Position numbers and translations under genes: made by a program. Below, piece by piece: positions 46,259 to 57,800 of a stretch of 64,000 nt of DNA. The notes below the pieces were generated by a model. That model ran no database searches. It worked only from the letters and a program-made list of their open reading frames with translations, and was not told where the DNA came from. This stretch comes from Gelidibacter mesophilus DSM 14095 (GTDB lineage Bacteria > Bacteroidota > Bacteroidia > Flavobacteriales > Flavobacteriaceae), in contig NZ_AUHD01000005.1 of NCBI RefSeq assembly GCF_000423005.1, positions 124,001 through 188,000 of the forward strand. The letters are read 5' to 3'. How positions within the stretch are numbered: position 1 is the first letter of the stretch; each line of letters opens with the position of its first letter.

Positions 46259-47869
46259 ATGCCAACCGATTATATTCCATTTAAAGACACTCATTATTTT
46301 TCATCCCTGATTTGCGATTATTTAGATGAAAAAGACGATTTGAAGCCTTTTTATAATCGCTTTCCAAATCTTGAAAGTTTTGAAGAGCAAATAAAAGAGA
46401 AGCAAGATTCTTATAATAAAAATAACAGATCAGATTTGGTCAAAGCCCTCATGATGCAATATGAAGATTTGACAATTTCTGCCATGACGCTTACAAATAT
46501 TGATCTTTTGAAGCATGGCACAACCTTTACAGTCACTACAGGCCATCAATTAAATTTATTTACCGGTCCCTTATATTTTTTCTATAAAATTGTTTCTACA
46601 ATTAATCTTTGCAAGGAATTAAAAGCGGTATATCCACATTTTAATTTTGTTCCCATTTATTGGATGGCTACAGAAGATCATGATTTTGAAGAAATCAACT
46701 ATTTTAATTTTAAGGGAAAAAAGGTACAATGGAACAGGGAAGCTTCTGGTGCCGTGGGAGAGCTCGATTTAGAAGGTTTGGATAACGTATATGATGTGTT
46801 TGCAGCGCAGCTTGGCAAAAGTGAAAATGCAAAATCCTTAAAAAAACTATTTCAACAGGCCTATTTAGAACATGACAATTTAACAGCCGCAACGCGTTTT
46901 TTGGTCAATAAGCTCTTCTCAATTTATGGATTGGTTATTTTGGATGGGAATGATCCGATCCTGAAAAAAATATATCAGCCTTATATAGAAGAAGAATTGA
47001 TACAACAAACGGCATTTAAAAAAGTGTCTCAAACCAATGAAAAGATCAATGCCTTGCCAGCAAATTATAAAATTCAGGTGAACCCTAGAGAAATAAATCT
47101 GTTTTATAATAGTCAGAACCTAAGAGAACGTATTTTAGAGACCGATGGTGTTTTTGGTGTTTTGGATACCGATATCCGTTGGTCAAAAGACGAATTGCTT
47201 GCTGAGGTCAATGAGCATCCAGAACGGTTCAGTCCGAATGTTATTTTGCGTCCCATGTACCAAGAAATTATTCTGCCCAATTTGTGTTATATCGGTGGGG
47301 GCGGAGAATTGGCCTATTGGTTGCAATTGAAATCCAATTTTGAAGCACAGGATGTGACCTTCCCGATTTTGCTATTAAGAAATTCGGTATTGCTCATCAC
47401 GGAAAGACAAAAGGAAAAACTTAATAAGTTACAGGTTTCTGTTGCTGATCTTTTTTTGAGCCAAAATGATTTGATGACCAAGGTGACCAAGTCCATTTCT
47501 GATATTAACATCGATTTTACGCCACAAAAAGAACATTTAAAGAAGCAATTTGAAGATTTATATGCTTTGGCAGAGCAAACCGATAAATCCTTTAAAGGGG
47601 CAGTTGCGGCACAGGAAGTAAAACAGATTAAAGGGCTTGAGAACCTTGAAAAGAGATTATTGACCGCACAAACACGAAAACTTGATGACGTTTTGGAGCG
47701 GGTTAAGCTGCTTCAGGATGAGCTTTTTCCGAGACAGAGTCTTCAAGAGCGGCATCTCAATATTTCCGAATTTTATTTGGAATATGGCGAAGGAATCATT
47801 CAAAGCTTGATTGAGAATTTAAAACCTTTAAAAGCTGAATTTCTAATTTTAGACATTTCAAACCTTTAG
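46259..47869 (+). CDS. bshC: Bacillithiol biosynthesis cysteine-adding enzyme BshC
   Basis: 536 residues, the family's usual length. The VTTGHQLNLFTGPLYFFYKI motif, the MATEDHDFEEI motif and the C-terminal coiled coil (about 400-480) are BshC hallmarks. It is thought to add cysteine to GlcN-malate in the last step of bacillithiol, a low-molecular-weight thiol used by Bacillota and many Bacteroidota in place of glutathione. bshA and bshB are not in the window. The PLP decarboxylase starts 10 bases after its stop, so both share an mRNA. Confidence 0.93.
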   Translation: MPTDYIPFKDTHYFSSLICDYLDEKDDLKPFYNRFPNLESFEEQIKEKQDSYNKNNRSDLVKALMMQYEDLTISAMTLTNIDLLKHGTTFTVTTGHQLNLFTGPLYFFYKIVSTINLCKELKAVYPHFNFVPIYWMATEDHDFEEINYFNFKGKKVQWNREASGAVGELDLEGLDNVYDVFAAQLGKSENAKSLKKLFQQAYLEHDNLTAATRFLVNKLFSIYGLVILDGNDPILKKIYQPYIEEELIQQTAFKKVSQTNEKINALPANYKIQVNPREINLFYNSQNLRERILETDGVFGVLDTDIRWSKDELLAEVNEHPERFSPNVILRPMYQEIILPNLCYIGGGGELAYWLQLKSNFEAQDVTFPILLLRNSVLLITERQKEKLNKLQVSVADLFLSQNDLMTKVTKSISDINIDFTPQKEHLKKQFEDLYALAEQTDKSFKGAVAAQEVKQIKGLENLEKRLLTAQTRKLDDVLERVKLLQDELFPRQSLQERHLNISEFYLEYGEGIIQSLIENLKPLKAEFLILDISNL

Positions 47870-47879
47870 ATCCCGACTT

Positions 47880-49262
47880 ATGAAGAGTATGCATAAAATC
47901 GATTTGAACTTAATTGAGATGACCCTAGATATCATGAAATATGCTATAGGTCGTATTTCTGCCACTGAGCACCTTATTGGCAAGCCCAAAAAAGAAGCGG
48001 AACTTAAGAGTTTGGTTGGAGAAACCATTACTGCAAAAGGTATTGGTGGAGAATATGCTTTTAATCTATGGAAAGATCATTTGGCCACTGCAAATGTGCC
48101 TGTAGACCATCCACGAAATCTTGCCTTTGTACCGGCATCGCCAACAAAAGCAGCCATTATGTTTGATTTGGTGACTTCGGCATCCAGTATTCATGGTGCC
48201 TATTGGATGGAAGGTGCCGGTGGGATTTTTTGTGAGAATGAAGCTATGAAATGGATCGTTTCGCTTACGGGATTACCGGAAGGCGCATTTGGAGTGTTTA
48301 CCAGCGGAGGTACGGCGGCTAATCTGTCTGCCATTGTCACGGCAAGGGAGCATTGGCGTCAAAATCCTGAATTTCAAAGAGAAAAGGGGTTGATCATTAC
48401 CTCAATAGGCGCACATTCATCTATCAAAGCGATGGCAAAAGTGGCTGATGTTGATATTCTTTTGGTCGATACTGAAGAGCGTATGACAGGTGACGATCTA
48501 AAAATGGCGATTGAAAACTTGACCGAGCATGAACGTAAGCGCTTGTTTGCTGTGGTAGCAACGGCCGGAACAACAAATGCAGGGATTATTGATGATATGG
48601 CGAATATTGCTTCAGTATGTCAAGAAGAAAATTTATGGTTTCATGTAGATGCCGCTTACGGTGGTGGTGCCTTGGTTGCAGATTCAGTCCGTCATTTGTT
48701 TGATGGGATTGAAAAAGCAGACAGTGTGACCATTGATCCCCATAAATGGATGTTCTCTCCTTACGACTGTGGGGCGGTTATTTATAAACAACCAGAATTG
48801 GCAAGAAACGCCCATTCTCAACAAGGTTCTTATTTGGATATTTTTAAGGACGAAGGCGCACATGGCTTTAATCCGACAGATTATCAAATTCAGTTAACCC
48901 GTCGTGTACGTGGATTACCATTATGGTTTTCATTGGCAACGCATGGTACAGATCGGTATAGGCAAGCGGTAGAACGCGGTATTGAACTGGCGCAAATAGC
49001 AGGAAAAATGATTGAAGCGCATCCCGATTTAGAATTGGTACGAGAACCTAGTCTATCTTGTGTTCTATACCGAAGAATAGGATGGGAGCCCGATGATTAT
49101 ACCCATTGGACCTATGAGAACCATCGCAAAGGTTTTGCTTTGGTGACACCTACCAAATGGAAAAACGGAGATAGGTTTGAAACTGTTTCTCGATTTTGTT
49201 TTATCAATCCAGATACGACAGAAAAGGATATTGAAATGATTTTGGAAACGATGGTGTCCTAG
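47880..49262 (+). CDS. Pyridoxal-phosphate group II decarboxylase
   Basis: 460 residues. The fold is that of group II decarboxylases (glutamate, DOPA, diaminobutyrate types). The cofactor pocket is SGGTAANLSAI and HVDAAYGGGAL (with the Asp that pairs with the pyridine ring), and the Schiff-base lysine is Lys289 in IDPHKWMF. Aromatic or acidic substrate preference cannot be inferred safely; the DPHKWMFSPYDCGAV loop is shared by several groups. Coupled to bshC (10-base gap). A link to bacillithiol is possible but unproven. Confidence 0.92.
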   Translation: MKSMHKIDLNLIEMTLDIMKYAIGRISATEHLIGKPKKEAELKSLVGETITAKGIGGEYAFNLWKDHLATANVPVDHPRNLAFVPASPTKAAIMFDLVTSASSIHGAYWMEGAGGIFCENEAMKWIVSLTGLPEGAFGVFTSGGTAANLSAIVTAREHWRQNPEFQREKGLIITSIGAHSSIKAMAKVADVDILLVDTEERMTGDDLKMAIENLTEHERKRLFAVVATAGTTNAGIIDDMANIASVCQEENLWFHVDAAYGGGALVADSVRHLFDGIEKADSVTIDPHKWMFSPYDCGAVIYKQPELARNAHSQQGSYLDIFKDEGAHGFNPTDYQIQLTRRVRGLPLWFSLATHGTDRYRQAVERGIELAQIAGKMIEAHPDLELVREPSLSCVLYRRIGWEPDDYTHWTYENHRKGFALVTPTKWKNGDRFETVSRFCFINPDTTEKDIEMILETMVS

Positions 49263-49641
49263 AGAAATCATTTTCTTATTAATTTTATCTATTGAAGATT
49301 TTTAAATGTTATATGGCTTCTAAATAAGACATTCACAATTTCTTTTAATATTAAAAATACTCTCCTCAATGAAAAGTATTTTTAATTAGATTAAATAGCT
49401 GATTAACAGAGGTGTTATATTTGAATAAAACCGATTTTTAAATTTTGCCGATAATATAAGCCGTTCATCTGAAAAATATTTTTATACCAAATTTAGTCCG
49501 TTTCTTTGCAGGGCAAAGCAGACATTTTGTACCCTAAATTGATTCATATATGAAATACTCAAAATATGAATTTAAAGTTGTCTGAAACATTTAATCACAT
49601 TTTCCCCACCCAATCTAACTCAATCTTAATGACTGACAATT
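49263..49641. other. Intergenic leader of the first copper-radical oxidase gene
   Basis: 379 bases with no gene. TATATTTG at 49416-49423 resembles a -7 element but lacks a good -33 partner. If used, it gives a leader of more than 200 bases. No conserved RNA motif was recognised. Confidence 0.4.
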
Positions 49642-52600
49642 ATGACACGTTTATATTTTTCTGCCGTTTCTTTGGTCCTATCCTTAATAGGGCTTAAAAC
49701 TTTTTCCCAAAGCCCTCAGGTTGTAGGGCAATGGAGTGACCCTATTTCATTCGACATAGTGCCTGTTGCCGTGGCTAATTTGCCAGATGGCAGGTTGGTA
49801 ACTTGGTCTTCAAAATATCACGATGATTTTGGTGGTGATGATGGATATACCTTTACCCAAGTTTTTGATCCTTTAGGAGGGCCAGATGGATTGGGGGGTA
49901 TTTTGCCAAGAACAGTTACGGATACCAATCACGATATGTTCTGTCCTGGAATTAATAATTTGCCTGATGGAAGAATTATGGTAACTGGGGGAAGTTCTGC
50001 TGAAAAAACAAGTATTTATGATCCCCGCACCAATGTCTGGACTGCGGGAGACGATTTAAATATTCCCAGAGGTTATCAAGGGTCCGTAACGTTATCGGAT
50101 GGCTCCATATTTACCATTGGAGGCTCATGGAGTGGAAGTGCAACCTTTGGTGGCAGGGATGCTGAGATTTGGACAGAGACCTCAGGATGGCGAAGACTTA
50201 CAGGATTACCTGGTGAGTTGCTATGGAATTCAAATGATTTAGCTGGCGAAAAAGAAGAGCAATATCGCTTAGATAATCATGCGTGGCTTTTTGCTGCACC
50301 AAATGGCAAAATATTTCATGCTGGCCCTGGAGAAAATATGCATTGGATAGATGTTACTGGAAATAGTGGCAATGGGTCTTTCTGGCCTGCTGGGCCAAGC
50401 GGTAAAAGAGGAGTTGACCACATGTCCATGAATGGTAATTCAACCTTATATGATATTGGAAAAATTTTAAAAATCGGAGGGAGCGCCTCGTATTCCTCTA
50501 ATACCATTAGTAATAAAAAGGCTTTCGTTATTGATATCAATAACGAAAATGATGTTACTGTTACCCCTACCGGTCCAATGGCACAGGGTAGGATTTATGT
50601 CACCAGTGTAGTTCTTCCAAATGGGGAGGTTTTAGTAATGGGCGGTATGGAAAATGCCGTGGTATTCTCAGATAATAACGCGCATTTGACTGCTGAAATT
50701 TATAGTCCGTTGACCAATTCATTTCAAACCCTAGCCAGCATGCAAGTGCCTAGAACCTATCACAGTACCGGAGTATTATTACCAGATGGACGTGTTTTTA
50801 TGGGCGGCGGTGGTCTTTGTGGGGAAAAGTGTGGGGCGAATCATAAAGATGCTGAAATCTTTAGTCCCCCTTATTTGTTTAATTCAAGTGGAGGTTTAGC
50901 TACACGTCCAACTTTAAACGCGCCTGATAAAGCATATTATAATTCATCTTTACCAGTTACCACTTCGGTAGGAAGTAACCCAGACTTTTCTTTTTTAAGA
51001 TTTTCTTCTGCCACCCATAGTGTAAATAATGAGCAACGACGCGTTCCTGTCACCTATACAGGATCCAATGGAAATTACCAATTAAACATTCCTAATGCTA
51101 ACATAATGCCTCCAGGTTATTATATGCTATTCGTGTTGGATGACAATGGCATTCCTAGTATTGCTGAAACGGTATGGGTTGGCAGTAAAGATGATCAGGT
51201 TGCGAACGCTAATTTACTGGTAGAATTCGATTTTTTTGAAGGTGCTGGAAATCGGGTTAATGATCTTTCCGGGAACAATAATCACGGCACTATCAAAGAA
51301 AGAAATGACGCTGGTGAAGAGATAGGATTAAAACAAGAGTATTGGAGTACCGACGGTATTTACGGAAATGCGCTTGAAATGGATGGCATTGAGCATTTGA
51401 GCAATTCAATTATCGAAATTCCCACTTCGGGTTCATTAGAAAGCATTACCAATCAAATCACCGTTATGGCCTGGGTCAATAGAAATACCGAAAGCGTGGT
51501 GGCACAAGATGGTAATAAAATCCCCAATGTATCCATTTTTTCACATGATTATCCGCGCTCTTTTTTTATGGGCTACCATGCATCCGAGTTTAAAGTGGAG
51601 TTTAGAACACTCGACGGTAACCATTTTAATGGATATACTGGAACCCATTATACGCCAGGGAAATGGGAACATTTTGTTATGACCTATAACGGTGCCATTG
51701 GCAGGGTTTATGTAGACGGGAAACAGATATTCGAACATGCGGTTTCCGGAAATTTGAAAATCAACGCGGGTGATAATTTAACTGGCAACACCTTTACGCT
51801 TTCAGGATTTTACGATACTCGAACTTCAGGTTTGCCAGGCTATGCCAATTATAGCGGAATTTCTGATGAGTTGGACGGCCGTATGGATGATTTTAAGTTA
51901 TATGACACAGCCCTCACTGAAGCAGAGATACAGAGCATTTATAACGCCGAACGCAAAATCGTTAAAAACGACAATCCTTGTGATGATGTGACTTTGGTTT
52001 ATGAGGTGAATGGCAAGCGGGATAACGGCGCCAAGGAATTAACCTTAAAAGTTGGCGACTCTATCGGGTTCTTTCTCAATAAAGATGATATAGACTTTGA
52101 GGAAATAAAAGTTATTGGTCCTGATGGAGAAACTTTTCTTAACAGTAATATTATCAATGGAATTACCACCGCACAGGCAGGCGTGTACCAAGCTACCTTT
52201 ACTTTAAAGGATACGTCTTATGCCTTAGATTTGAAAGCTATATATGCGAGTAGTGAGATGAATAAAGAATTATCGAATGGTTCTAAAATGGTTCATCACA
52301 AGCGTTTTAAGGAAAATGCCGTAGATAAAAAACCATTGAGTTATTGGAGTACCGAATGGGGGAATACAGGAGACGTTGTGCCTAAACATGACCATGAAAT
52401 TCATTTTGATGTGGGTGAAACGTCGAATATTTCAGGAATTGAATATTTGCCACGACATCCTGAAACTGGTTTGAATGGAACAATTAAAACCTATGAGATT
52501 TACGTTAGTAATTCTACTTCTTCTTGGGGTGCGCCTGTAGCAACGTCCGATACGCATGGAGAATGGGCTTATACCCATGATCTAAAAACTGTAATATTTC

Positions 52601-54366
52601 CTGAAAAGGAGGGCCGCTATTTGCGCTTGGTTGCAAAATCCGCATATAATAATTCCCCTCAAGCTACCATTGGCGAACTTAATGTCATACTTATTGAAAA
52701 TACAGAATGCTATAAAGAACTGAAAATAAACGTGCATACTCCCAAAACGTTTACTTATGATGAAAGCTGGTCAGCAGCTGAGGGTGACCCGAGTGGGGTT
52801 TCTACTAAATATGACGATATCGTCATTGAATCTGGACAGGGTGCTGTCTTTTCAGCCAACACTACCGTCAATAATTTAACTATTAATTCTGGAGCCTCTT
52901 TAACGGTTGACGAACAGAAGATTTTAACCTTTCAGTCCATTACTTTAAATTCAGATGCCACTGCTTTTGCCAGCTTAATAGATAAGGGCTGGGTTGCGGG
53001 AGATGTCATCTACAACCGATATGTCAATGTCATGGGCACTGAGGCTGGTGGTGGCAATGATTTAGTTTCTTCGCCTGTAACCAGTGCAGTATTTAATTCT
53101 GAATTTGTGACTAACAACCCAAAACTGTCTGAACATCCGGACGCTAATGGTACCTATGCATTTGCGCCTTATATTGTTGTAGAAGGAAAATATAAGAATT
53201 TTGATATCGGAACGGACAGATCAGGAAAAATCCCTATCGTTTCGGGAGTAGGATATAGAATGGCCACTACTGATGTTGAAGAAGAGAACTTTAAGGGAAG
53301 CCCAGTGACTTTTATAGGTAATATTAATCGGAATGTGGTCAATGTTCCCCTTGCTGATCCGGTCGGAGGAAACGGTTGGAATTTAATCGGGAATCCTTAC
53401 CCTGCCTATATTGATTTTTATAGTTTCTTAAATGAAAATATCGATCAACTAGATGAGCGAGATGCTTATCAAGCTGTCTATGCGTATACTGGTAAAGCCA
53501 ATCGAGATAAATGGCGAATTATAAACTTTATACCACAGGATGATTCTGCAAATATTGCTCCTGGCCAAGGCTTCTTTGTGAAATCAAAATCTGGAGGTGG
53601 TCTTGTAAATTTCTTGCCTGAAATGCGGACAACACAAGGTTCAGGAAGTTATATTGAAAACCGATCTAATATTAATAAGGTGTTGAGCAAACTGTCATTG
53701 CGCCGGGCTGAAGCTGTAGCGAGCACAAGTGTCTATTTTATTGATGGTACAACCCGAGGCCTAGACCCGGGTTATGATGCGGCAGAGTTTGGTGGCAGCA
53801 AGATTGATTTTGCAATTTTCACGAATCTTTTGGAAGATAATAAAGGCCTTGGTATAGCCATTCAAGCGCTTCCTTATGAAGATTTCAATGATGTGGTCGT
53901 TCCTTTGGGCATAAGAGCTAAAGGGGGCCAAGAGTTGACCATTAGCGTTGATGATCTTTCCACGTTGCCTTCTAATGTAAATGTCTATTTGGAAGATACC
54001 CAAAACAAAACGCTTACTTATTTGAATAATGAGGACTTTAAATTCACGCCAACTCAAGATATCAACGTTTCCGACCGTTTTAATGTGCATTATTCATCTA
54101 AAACGCTATCTGTTGATGACTTGGTATCTAATAATATTTGGATTTATACGACTGCCGTTCCAAAAACTCTGTTTATCAAAGGTCAACTGGGAAGATCCAC
54201 CAATGCTTGCTTATATGACATACAAGGTCGGTTGGTAATGAGTAAAATCCTGGATTCTAATAATCCTCAAAATACATTGGATATCTCCACTATTGGTTCC
54301 GGTGTGTATGTGGTTAAAGTTAGTAACGACAATTTAATTAAAACACAGAAAGTTATAATAAAATAG
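49642..54366 (+). CDS. Secreted copper-radical oxidase (galactose oxidase-like) with LamG, discoidin and T9SS sorting domains
   Basis: 1574 residues. A signal peptide (about 1-22, ending TFSQ) precedes a galactose oxidase-type seven-bladed propeller with a C-terminal DUF1929 domain (about 25-510). Every galactose oxidase metal/radical residue can be placed: Cys101 (HDMFCPG) and Tyr145 (ARGYQ-like PRGYQ) for the thioether cofactor, Trp163 (GGSWSG) stacked on it, and Tyr373-His374 (TYHS) and His459 (ATHSVN) as copper ligands. A LamG-like domain (about 525-770), a discoidin/F5-8C-like domain (about 890-1018), a strand-rich region and a type A T9SS C-terminal sorting domain (about 1500-1574; LYDIQGRLV, GVYVVKV) follow. 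It should oxidise a primary alcohol or aldehyde, releasing H2O2, at the cell surface or outside. Substrate unknown. Confidence 0.92.
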   Translation: MTRLYFSAVSLVLSLIGLKTFSQSPQVVGQWSDPISFDIVPVAVANLPDGRLVTWSSKYHDDFGGDDGYTFTQVFDPLGGPDGLGGILPRTVTDTNHDMFCPGINNLPDGRIMVTGGSSAEKTSIYDPRTNVWTAGDDLNIPRGYQGSVTLSDGSIFTIGGSWSGSATFGGRDAEIWTETSGWRRLTGLPGELLWNSNDLAGEKEEQYRLDNHAWLFAAPNGKIFHAGPGENMHWIDVTGNSGNGSFWPAGPSGKRGVDHMSMNGNSTLYDIGKILKIGGSASYSSNTISNKKAFVIDINNENDVTVTPTGPMAQGRIYVTSVVLPNGEVLVMGGMENAVVFSDNNAHLTAEIYSPLTNSFQTLASMQVPRTYHSTGVLLPDGRVFMGGGGLCGEKCGANHKDAEIFSPPYLFNSSGGLATRPTLNAPDKAYYNSSLPVTTSVGSNPDFSFLRFSSATHSVNNEQRRVPVTYTGSNGNYQLNIPNANIMPPGYYMLFVLDDNGIPSIAETVWVGSKDDQVANANLLVEFDFFEGAGNRVNDLSGNNNHGTIKERNDAGEEIGLKQEYWSTDGIYGNALEMDGIEHLSNSIIEIPTSGSLESITNQITVMAWVNRNTESVVAQDGNKIPNVSIFSHDYPRSFFMGYHASEFKVEFRTLDGNHFNGYTGTHYTPGKWEHFVMTYNGAIGRVYVDGKQIFEHAVSGNLKINAGDNLTGNTFTLSGFYDTRTSGLPGYANYSGISDELDGRMDDFKLYDTALTEAEIQSIYNAERKIVKNDNPCDDVTLVYEVNGKRDNGAKELTLKVGDSIGFFLNKDDIDFEEIKVIGPDGETFLNSNIINGITTAQAGVYQATFTLKDTSYALDLKAIYASSEMNKELSNGSKMVHHKRFKENAVDKKPLSYWSTEWGNTGDVVPKHDHEIHFDVGETSNISGIEYLPRHPETGLNGTIKTYEIYVSNSTSSWGAPVATSDTHGEWAYTHDLKTVIFPEKEGRYLRLVAKSAYNNSPQATIGELNVILIENTECYKELKINVHTPKTFTYDESWSAAEGDPSGVSTKYDDIVIESGQGAVFSANTTVNNLTINSGASLTVDEQKILTFQSITLNSDATAFASLIDKGWVAGDVIYNRYVNVMGTEAGGGNDLVSSPVTSAVFNSEFVTNNPKLSEHPDANGTYAFAPYIVVEGKYKNFDIGTDRSGKIPIVSGVGYRMATTDVEEENFKGSPVTFIGNINRNVVNVPLADPVGGNGWNLIGNPYPAYIDFYSFLNENIDQLDERDAYQAVYAYTGKANRDKWRIINFIPQDDSANIAPGQGFFVKSKSGGGLVNFLPEMRTTQGSGSYIENRSNINKVLSKLSLRRAEAVASTSVYFIDGTTRGLDPGYDAAEFGGSKIDFAIFTNLLEDNKGLGIAIQALPYEDFNDVVVPLGIRAKGGQELTISVDDLSTLPSNVNVYLEDTQNKTLTYLNNEDFKFTPTQDINVSDRFNVHYSSKTLSVDDLVSNNIWIYTTAVPKTLFIKGQLGRSTNACLYDIQGRLVMSKILDSNNPQNTLDISTIGSGVYVVKVSNDNLIKTQKVIIK

Positions 54367-54406
54367 ATTTTTCGAATCTAACATTTTATTTCATTGATGA
54401 TTATAT

Positions 54407-54439
54407 AAAAGCTGAACAATCAAGAATTGTTCAGCTTTT
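54407..54439 (+). terminator. Terminator of the first oxidase gene
   Basis: A 14-bp perfect stem, AAAAGCTGAACAAT pairing with ATTGTTCAGCTTTT, with a 5-base loop and a T-run after it. Confidence 0.92.
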
Positions 54440-54705
54440 TTAGTTTTCTAAAAGTATTATTGATGTTTGCTTTACGGTTTTTAAATTGATTAAAAGTTCT
54501 AATATTCTAATTGTAAGGAGCTTTGCATTACTATTTAATCAGTAATTTCTAAGAAAACTAATAACTGTTGACTATTTCTTGAAGGGAAAGAGCATCTATT
54601 GAGTTCGCACGGAATTTTAGATTTCAATACCTCGAAAATTCAGCTGATTTTTGTAACCTTTTAATTTTAAGATAATTTGAAGCGTTTTTTGGTAGTTGAA
54701 CCTTT

Positions 54706-54741
54706 GTCGAAAAGTTTGGTAGTTTGACTTGATAAATTTTT
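54706..54741 (+). promoter_or_regulatory. Upstream block shared with the PQQ dehydrogenase gene (copy 1)
   Basis: GTCGAAAA, 5 bases, then GTAGTTT-NN-CTTGATAAAT-N-TTT. The same order and spacing occurs at 60311-60346. It lies 113 bases before the second oxidase. Candidate operator or extended promoter. Confidence 0.6.
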
Positions 54742-54853
54742 GATATAAAATTTAAGTATGTTATTTGCTCGGATAAATGGATTTCCTAGTCCTTTTAATT
54801 AATTCAGAATGACTTAAGATTATACCTCAACTAATTCAAATTTTTATACCGCT

Positions 54854-57800
54854 ATGAACAACTTTACTTATTCTACTATTTTTTCACTGCTCCTATTGTT
54901 AGGTGTGAAAGGTCTTGCTCAAAACGCTCAAACCGTTGGTCAATGGAGTGCTCCAATTCCTTTTGATATCGTGCCTGTGGCCGTCGCTAATTTACCAGAT
55001 GGTAAGTTGCTGACATGGTCATCTAAATATCATGACAATTTTGGAGGTGCGGACGGATATACGTTTACCCAAATATTTGATCCGTCTATTGGTTCAGATG
55101 GAGGTGTGTTTCCAAGAACAAGAACCCAAACCAATCACGATATGTTCTGTCCTGGCATTAACAATTTGGCCGATGGACGAATTATGGCAACAGGGGGAAG
55201 CTCAAGTGAAAGGGCCAGTATCTATGATCCTAAAACACAACTTTGGACAAGGGCAGATGATATGCTTGTAGCTCGGGGCTATCAAGGTGCAGTAACTTTA
55301 GCTGATGGTTCAGCATTCACTTTAGGTGGGTCATGGAGTGGTGGTGCCTATGGAGGTAGGACAGGTGAAGTTTGGACAGAAGAATCAGGATGGCGTTTAC
55401 TTCCTGGATTGCCAGGAGAATTACTTTGGAATGCTGAAGACAGTAATAGAGAGCCGGAAAATGAATTTAGATTAGACAACCATGCTTGGTTATTTGCGGC
55501 TCCAAATGGAAAGGTTTTTCATGCCGGTCCGGGAGAAACCATGCATTGGTTTGATGTTACAGGGAATGGCTCATCACAAGTAATTGGTCAAAGAGGAACA
55601 GATAAATCAGCTATGAATGGCAATGCCGTTTTGTACGATATAGGAAAGGTTTTAAAAATTGGAGGAAATGGATCTTATGATGGTAATGATTTAAGTACCA
55701 CCAAAGGATATGTTATTGATTTTAATGATGAAAACAATGTTACGGTAACACAAACCAGTAATGATATGGCCCATGGAAGGATTTATGTCACAAGCGTAGC
55801 CCTTCCAAATGGAGAAGTTTTGGTTTTGGGAGGCATGAATAGATCTCGAGTGTTCTCTGATGTGGATGCACATTTATCTGCAGAAATGTTTAATCCTGAT
55901 ACAAATACCTTTAGAACCTTGGCCAGTATGCAAGTGCCAAGAACCTACCATAGTGCGGGTATTCTTTTAAATGATGGTCGTGTTTTTATCGGCGGCGGCG
56001 GACTTTGTGGGAATTGTCCTGCAGGTGGCGCCAATCATCCTGATGCAGAGATTTATAGCCCTCCTTACTTGTTTGATACCAATGGAGATTTGGCAGTGCG
56101 TCCAACTCTAGGCGCTCCGGATAATGCTTTTTATGAGAATATATTGCCAGTCACTGCTTCGTCAGATGTTACAGAGTTTGCTTTTGTTAGAATGTCATCT
56201 GCAACTCATAGTGTAAATAATGAGCAACGAAGAGTTCCTGTAACTTTCACAGAGTCTAATGGCGTTTACTTATTAAATATGCCAAATGCAAACATAATGA
56301 CTCCTGGTTATTATATGTTATTCGCAATGAATGGAGATGGAGTTCCTAGTATGTCAGAAGCTGTATTGGTAGGTCCGCCAGATGCTCGGATACATGGCGA
56401 AGATTTATTAGTAGAATTTGAGTTTTTTGAAGGCACTGGGTCTTTTATCACAGATACATCTGGTAAAGGTAATAATGGAGAAATAAAAGAAAGAGATGAT
56501 AATGGAGTTTCAATACCATTAAGTTCTGAGTTTTGGACTCCTGATGGTTTCTCAGGAAGTGCGCTTAAAATGGATGGCATGGAATTTACCAGTAATACAA
56601 TAGTGGAAGTTCCTACATCGCCGTCATTGGCGGCATTGACAGATCAAATTACGGTCATGGCCTGGGTGAATAGAAATACGGGCAGTGTAATACCACAAAA
56701 CGGTGAGATTCCCAATGTGGCTATTTTCGCCCATGATTATGCCTCCTTTTTCTTTGGGTATCATAACTCTCTATACAAATTAGAGTTTTTTACGGATAAT
56801 GGAGGTGCAGCCAGTTGTTATACAGGTGAATATAATCCTGGTGAATGGGAGCATCTTGTAGGTACTTATGATGGTGCGGTTGCAAGACTTTACGTTAATG
56901 GTAAACAAATTTGTAGCGATATTGTAACTGGTAATTTGCAGATTAACACACAGGATCCTTTATATAATACGTTTACACTTTCTGGATTTTATGATAGACG
57001 CCCTGCACCTGTTGTGGCTTATGGAAATAGTAGTGGTATTACAGATGAACTTGATGGCAGCATGGACAAGTTTAAATTGTATGGTATTGCCCTTACAGCT
57101 GAAGAAATACAGAATATATATAATAATGAGCGAGGTGTTGTGGTTGATGGTAAATCATGCGAGGATTTAGAAATCGTTTACGAAATAAATGGTGTAAGGA
57201 ATAGTGGGGCCACAGAGATCACAGTAAATGAAGGTGATGATGTAGGTTTATTTCTTAACATAGAAACTGTGGATCATACCTTAAGAGCACCAGACGGAAG
57301 TATTTTGAATAATAACATTATCACAGATATTACAAATGCTCAGGCAGGATTATATACTATAAATACCACCTTAGATATGCCGTTTTTGCTCGACCCAATG
57401 TTATTGTCTGTAAGTAGCGAGGAAACCGTTGATGAAGCTGCAGGTGCGTTAAATGCACTTGATGGTAATCCTGCTACCTATTGGCATACAGAATGGGCAC
57501 CTGGAGGACAAGCAACCGATCCTAATTATCCGCACGAGATGGTACTAGATATGGGTGAAAACTCGGTTTTATCAGGCTTTAGTTATTTACCTCGACAGGA
57601 ACAATCCAATGGTAGAGTAGGTGACTTTGCTATATATATCAGTGATTCAACGACAGACTGGGGTACTGCCGTTGCTTCAGGAACGGGAACCAACAATATG
57701 ACTGCTCAGACCCTTACTTTTCCTGCAACACAAGGACGGTATGTGCGATTCTTAGCGTTGACACCAGCAATTGCTGGCCAGAGATGGGCATCAGCTGCTG

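Larger units (their letters stand above)
54367..54853. other. Intergenic region between the two oxidase genes
   Basis: 487 bases without a gene. It contains the terminator of the first oxidase (54407-54439) and the upstream block shared with the dehydrogenase gene (54706-54741). Nothing else is recognised. Confidence 0.7.
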
